This document shows, one piece after another, positions 6,878-9,910 of a DNA stretch of 9,910 bases. Every line of letters begins with the position of its first letter. The first letter of the stretch is position 1. The position numbers were made by a program, and so were the translations under genes. Source of the stretch: an uncultured Marinicella sp. (lineage in GTDB: Bacteria; Pseudomonadota; Gammaproteobacteria; Xanthomonadales; Marinicellaceae); NCBI GenBank assembly GCA_938008005.1, contig CALLLZ010000283.1:1-9910 (forward strand), given 5' to 3'. The notes below the pieces were generated by a model. It worked only from the letters and a program-made list of their open reading frames with translations, was not told the DNA's origin and ran no database searches.

Positions 6878-7393
6878 ATGAAAAAAATATTATTAATCAG
6901 TCTTCTTGTACTCACATCACAAGTGAAAGCAGAAGATGCGTTTCAAAAATTACAATCTATGATAGGGGTTGAACCTTCTGTTGAAGTTAACCTAGGAGCA
7001 GCCATGCTAGGTTTGCTCAGCGGTGTAACCAGTGAAGAAAAACAAATTTCTGATGTGATGAAAAACCTGACTGAAATTTCAGTGCGGGTATATGATTTGG
7101 ATGATGGTGATTTCAAAGGAGATTTGAAAAAGATTAAGTCCTTCATCAGTTTTACGGCTGGCGAAATGAAATCCCTAGGTATGGAACAGCTTGCAGCCAT
7201 TCGAGAGGATGATTCCACTGTTTATATCATGGCAGAAATGGTTGGTGATTCGATGCAAGGCCTCTCGGTGATATCATTGGATGATGATTCAGAACTGGTG
7301 TTCATTAAAATCGGCGGTCAAATCATGATGAAAGACTTGGCTGGTTTAATGGATCGTTTTGATGTGGACCTTAGCGATATAGATATTGATTGA
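6878..7393 (+). CDS. Secreted DUF4252-family protein
   Basis: A 171-residue protein with a cleavable signal peptide: MKK, a hydrophobic core, and a V-K-A cleavage site after residue 18. The mature protein is acidic. Its pattern fits DUF4252: an N-terminal stretch with EVNLGAAMLGLLSG (35-48), a central segment reading ISVRVYDLDD (67-76), and a C-terminal segment where a hydrophobic strand (ELVFIKIGGQI) is followed by DLAGLMDRFDVDL. From memory, this family often sits beside ECF sigma and anti-sigma genes in Xanthomonas-related and Bacteroidetes genomes; its biochemical role is not established. There is no lipobox, so it is probably a soluble periplasmic or exported protein. GGAG at 6867-6870 lies 7 bases before the ATG, and only 12 bases separate it from the preceding stop, so the three genes are almost certainly one operon. 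It could be the sensory partner or the main target of the sigma factor. Confidence 0.8.
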   Translation: MKKILLISLLVLTSQVKAEDAFQKLQSMIGVEPSVEVNLGAAMLGLLSGVTSEEKQISDVMKNLTEISVRVYDLDDGDFKGDLKKIKSFISFTAGEMKSLGMEQLAAIREDDSTVYIMAEMVGDSMQGLSVISLDDDSELVFIKIGGQIMMKDLAGLMDRFDVDLSDIDID

Positions 7394-7448
7394 ATATGTT
7401 TATAGTGATCTTAAAAAAAACTAAAAGTAGTCTTTACAATCTGAATGC

Positions 7449-7478
7449 TTGACATTAAAATACGCCGTCACGTTTGAT
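7449..7478 (+). promoter_or_regulatory. Candidate promoter for rpmE2
   Basis: TTGACA (7449-7454) is a perfect -35 hexamer. The best -10 is TTTGAT (7473-7478, 4 of 6) after 18 bases. The leader would be short, about 14 bases, before the ATG at 7499. I see no convincing Zur operator here, although some zinc-independent L31 genes are Zur-controlled. Confidence 0.4.
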
Positions 7479-7498
7479 ACAGAACATTGGAAACAGTT

Positions 7499-7744
7499 AT
7501 GAGAAAAGATATTCATCCAGAATACAGAGAAGTGGTATTTCAAGACGCGAGTGCAGACTTTGCATTTTTGACTCGTTCTTGCATACATTCTAAAGAAACC
7601 ATTAAGTGGGAAGATGGTAATGAGTATCCGTTGGTTAAAATCGAGATTTCGTCAAAATCGCACCCATATTACACTGGTCAACAAAAAGTTGCTGATACAG
7701 GTGGACGTGTAGATCGATTCAAACGCAGATACCAAAGAAAATAA
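7499..7744 (+). CDS. rpmE2: 50S ribosomal protein L31 type B (zinc-independent)
   Basis: An 81-residue ribosomal protein L31 of the large subunit, placed at the intersubunit bridge. The N-terminus MRKDIHPEYREVVF and the late segment PYYTGQQKVADTGGRVDRFKRRY are typical of the family. The internal insertion and the absence of the paired zinc-ligand cysteines identify it as the type B (C-minus) form; the only Cys is at residue 28. The frame is open from a TTG at 7487, but homologues begin at MRK, and GGAA at 7489-7492 is well placed for the ATG at 7499. The gene is a single transcription unit: a promoter lies upstream and a strong terminator starts 22 bases after the stop. No second L31 gene is in the window, so whether this is the main or the zinc-starvation copy cannot be judged. 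Confidence 0.95.
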   Translation: MRKDIHPEYREVVFQDASADFAFLTRSCIHSKETIKWEDGNEYPLVKIEISSKSHPYYTGQQKVADTGGRVDRFKRRYQRK

Positions 7745-7766
7745 AATTTTCTTACAAAACAAAATC

Positions 7767-7793
7767 AAACCCGACATCAGTTCGGGTTTTTTT
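7767..7793 (+). terminator. Rho-independent terminator after rpmE2
   Basis: AAACCCGA (7767-7774) pairs perfectly with TCGGGTTT (7782-7789) around a 7-base loop. The run of Ts at 7787-7793 completes a classic intrinsic terminator. It separates rpmE2 from gltA. Confidence 0.9.
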
Positions 7794-7863
7794 GTGCTTG
7801 AATGTAGTAGAAGCGTGTTTTTACCCAGTGGCATAATAGCTAAACTGCTTTAATTCATCTGTA

Positions 7864-7879
7864 TTAAAATGTTAAAATG
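7864..7879 (+). repeat. Tandem TTAAAATG repeat upstream of gltA
   Basis: Two perfect copies of the 8-mer TTAAAATG lie head to tail about 85 bases before the gltA start. Each contains TAAAAT, which could act as a -10 element, but no good -35 hexamer is correctly spaced. No other promoter for gltA stands out between 7794 and 7964. CATAAT at 7929-7934 also resembles a -10 without a partner. Confidence 0.35.
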
Positions 7880-7964
7880 AACGATTGTTTGAATCTATGC
7901 TTACGCCGTGGAAAACCGGTAGTAGGCTCATAATAAGAAAGACCCATTAATTGGAGAGTAGTCA

Positions 7965-9269
7965 ATGAGTGAAGCCAAAACGAATCAAGATGTCGTAAAA
8001 CTAATAACCCCAGAAGGAAAAACAGCTGAATTGCCAGTTATTCGTGCTGAAATGGGACCACCTACTTTTGACATAAAAACTTTGCATAAACAAACTGGTT
8101 ACTTTACTTATGATTCGGGTTTTGCGGCAACTGGTGCTTGCAAAAGTGACATCACATTTATAGATGGTGGTAAAGGTATTCTTTTATACCGAGGCTACCC
8201 AATTGAGCAGTTGGCTGAAAACAGTAATTTCATGGAAGTGACTTATTTGCTGATGAACGGGGAATTACCCAATCAGCAACAATACCAGGAGTTTGATCAA
8301 TTAATTACACGTCATACCATGGTGCATGAAAAAATCAGATCATTCATGAAAGGTTTTCAGTATGATGCGCATCCTATGGCGATGATGATGAGTGTGATTG
8401 GTTCATTTTCTGCCTTTTATCATGATGGTGTAAATGTTAATAACCCTGATGATCGCAGAATGGCAGCCATACGATTGATTGCGAAAATGCCTACTGTAGC
8501 TGCAGCTGTGTATAAAAATTATGTTGGTCAACCATTCATGTATCCAAAAAACAAGTTGGGTTTTACCGATAGATTACTGCATATGATGTATGGTGTGCCG
8601 GCTGAGCCATATGAAATTAATCCTGTAGCGGCTAAAGCATTGGATTTGTTGTTTATACTGCATGCTGATCATGAGCAGAATGCCAGTACTTCAACGGTGC
8701 GTTTGGTAGGTTCGACAGGCGCCAATCCATTTGCCTGTATCTCTGCAGGTATTGCTTCTTTATGGGGTCCTGCACACGGTGGAGCTAATGAAGCTGTATT
8801 GAAGATGTTAGATGAAATTGGTGATGTATCGCAAATAGATAAATATGTGGCCAAAGCCAAAGATAAAAACGATTCTTTCCGTCTGATGGGTTTTGGTCAT
8901 CGTGTCTACAAAAACTTTGATCCAAGAGCCACTATTATTCGTAAAGCATGTCATGAAGTGTTGGAAGATTTAGGTATCCAAGATCCTCAATTAGAGTTGG
9001 CCATGAAACTGGAAGAAATCGCTTTAAAAGATGAATATTTTGTGGCTCGGAAGCTTTACCCTAACGTAGACTTTTATTCAGGCATTATTTACAAAGCTCT
9101 TGGAATTCCTGTGCAAATGTTTACCGTGATGTTTGCCATTGCTAGAACTGTTGGCTGGACTTCACAATGGCTAGAACAGTATGAAACCCCTGATACACGA
9201 ATTGGTCGTCCTCGTCAGGTGTACGGTGGTGCCACCACTCGTGATTACGTTAATATCAAAAACCGTTAA
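7965..9269 (+). CDS. gltA: Citrate synthase, type II (GltA)
   Basis: Condenses acetyl-CoA and oxaloacetate to citrate, the entry step of the TCA cycle, in the cytoplasm. The 434-residue length fits the hexameric, NADH-regulated type II enzymes of gammaproteobacteria (E. coli 427). The catalytic residues are all present: His271 in GPAHGGANEA, His312 in GFGHRVYKNFDPRA and Asp369 in PNVDFYSG. They are offset by a constant 7 from E. coli His264, His305 and Asp362. The N-terminal extension with the short beta domain typical of type II enzymes is also seen (DIKTLHKQTGYFTYDSGF, then DGGKGILLYRGYPIEQLA). GGAGAG at 7953-7958, 6 bases before the ATG, fixes the start. The upstream terminator isolates it from rpmE2. 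The next gene begins 5 bases after the stop, so gltA and rsmJ are probably co-transcribed. Whether NADH inhibition is retained cannot be judged by eye. Confidence 0.97.
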   Translation: MSEAKTNQDVVKLITPEGKTAELPVIRAEMGPPTFDIKTLHKQTGYFTYDSGFAATGACKSDITFIDGGKGILLYRGYPIEQLAENSNFMEVTYLLMNGELPNQQQYQEFDQLITRHTMVHEKIRSFMKGFQYDAHPMAMMMSVIGSFSAFYHDGVNVNNPDDRRMAAIRLIAKMPTVAAAVYKNYVGQPFMYPKNKLGFTDRLLHMMYGVPAEPYEINPVAAKALDLLFILHADHEQNASTSTVRLVGSTGANPFACISAGIASLWGPAHGGANEAVLKMLDEIGDVSQIDKYVAKAKDKNDSFRLMGFGHRVYKNFDPRATIIRKACHEVLEDLGIQDPQLELAMKLEEIALKDEYFVARKLYPNVDFYSGIIYKALGIPVQMFTVMFAIARTVGWTSQWLEQYETPDTRIGRPRQVYGGATTRDYVNIKNR

Positions 9270-9274
9270 TCTTT

Positions 9275-9910
9275 TTGAACCAGAGTAAACTTACCCAACA
9301 TTTAATTGATTTAGGTATTGGGTTGGTTGCTGATGAGTTAATGGCTCAATTGCCTGAGAATTTAACCCTGTCTTCAATAGATGGGGTTTTGTGTTTATAC
9401 GATCAAGAAAATCCGCAAAGTAAGCTCAGTGTTGATTTTGTTAAAGGCGCATTGTTTCATCGCAGTCAACAACACCTGGGTGCTGAGAACTTAATCAAAG
9501 CATGTCAAATTAAAGCCCAAGAAAAAATCAGTTTGTTGGATGGGACATGTGGTTTAGGTACAGACAGTTTTTTACTGCATCAAGCAGGTTTCCAAGTATC
9601 TGCAGTTGAGAACAATATCATAACTTATGCCTTACTATTGGATGGTGTTTTACGTTATGAGCAACAGACAGGGGAAAGTTGTTTTGAATTAGTTTCGGGT
9701 AATGTGCTTAACAAACTGAATGACAAATATCATGATGTGGTTTATTTGGATCCAATGTTTCCAAGTAAAGTGAAAAGTGCTAAAAATAAAAAAAATATGC
9801 AATTATTTCAATCAATCCACGAAATGGAAATCGACAATGCCGCTGAGTTGTTAAACATGGCGTTATCTTCTTCGTGTAAACGAGTGGTAATCAAACGTCC
9901 AACAAAATCT
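9275..9910 (+). CDS. rsmJ: 16S rRNA (guanine-1516-N2)-methyltransferase RsmJ, 3' end missing
   Basis: RsmJ uses S-adenosylmethionine to methylate N2 of G1516 in 16S rRNA. The frame stays open to the window edge, giving 212 residues of an expected 250 or so. Family marks are KLSVDFVKGALFHR before the core, the SAM-binding loop LLDGTCGLGTDSF (87-99; usually DATAGLGRDAF), the motif VVYLDPMFPSKVKSA (155-169; E. coli VVYLDPMFPHKQKSA) and RVVIKRP near the edge. The start is uncertain. Upstream the frame is blocked by TAA at 9251-9253, and the first plausible start is TTG at 9275, without a visible ribosome binding site; TTG 9323 and ATG 9341 would cut into the N-terminal region. Lying 5 bases after the gltA stop, it probably depends on read-through from gltA. 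Reading the SAM loop as DGTCGLG instead of DATAGLG is a mild divergence, not a defect. Confidence 0.9.
   Translation, partial: MNQSKLTQHLIDLGIGLVADELMAQLPENLTLSSIDGVLCLYDQENPQSKLSVDFVKGALFHRSQQHLGAENLIKACQIKAQEKISLLDGTCGLGTDSFLLHQAGFQVSAVENNIITYALLLDGVLRYEQQTGESCFELVSGNVLNKLNDKYHDVVYLDPMFPSKVKSAKNKKNMQLFQSIHEMEIDNAAELLNMALSSSCKRVVIKRPTKS

Noticed and set aside
7421..7436. AAAG-TAGT-CTTT hairpin after the DUF4252 gene.
   Set aside because: Four-base A-T-rich stem with no T-run; not a supportable terminator.
7880..7950. Possible structured leader or riboswitch before gltA.
   Set aside because: Only a three-base stem (CCG / CGG) could be drawn and no known riboswitch core was recognised.

Overview
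The window looks like chromosomal DNA from a gammaproteobacterium with an AT-rich genome. The evidence is a Rep-type helicase, a type II (GltA-like) citrate synthase with an RsmJ methyltransferase directly behind it, a type B ribosomal protein L31, and a multidomain MASE1/PAS/GGDEF/EAL protein. An ECF sigma factor followed by a DUF4252 protein recalls arrangements in Xanthomonas-related and Marinicella-like lineages; that placement is inference, not proof. I see no mobile element, CRISPR array, tRNA, rRNA or phage gene.

Layout. Bases 1-51 probably hold the last 16 codons of a gene ending in a LysM-like motif. A membrane-anchored c-di-GMP turnover protein follows (189-2936, +), then the helicase rep (3145-5124, +), which appears to use a TTG start. 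Convergent to rep is an unrecognised outer-membrane-type lipoprotein (5187-5855, -). Divergent from the lipoprotein is a compact three-gene unit: an ECF sigma factor (5992-6483), a small single-pass membrane protein that is probably its anti-sigma factor (6476-6865), and a secreted DUF4252 protein (6878-7393). Next come rpmE2 (7499-7744) with a clear rho-independent terminator, then gltA (7965-9269), and rsmJ (from 9275), which runs off the window end.

How the genes relate. Most of the window is housekeeping: replication-fork clearance (rep), translation (rpmE2, rsmJ) and the TCA cycle (gltA). The regulatory content is the c-di-GMP protein and the ECF sigma unit. The sigma gene is preceded by a TGTAAC-N16-CGTC sequence matching the general ECF promoter pattern, which suggests autoregulation. 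A perfect 15-bp palindrome overlaps its -35 element. The least understood part, and the best candidate for undescribed biology, is the sigma / small membrane protein / DUF4252 unit with its divergent cysteine-containing lipoprotein. It looks like a cell-envelope sensing module whose signal cannot be read from sequence.

No gene-free stretch exceeds 300 bases. The longest are 7745-7964 (terminator and a tandem repeat), 2937-3144 (weak terminator and rep promoter) and 52-188 (a candidate promoter). Start codons for four genes were moved from the longest open frame using ribosome binding sites or family alignment, as explained in each entry.
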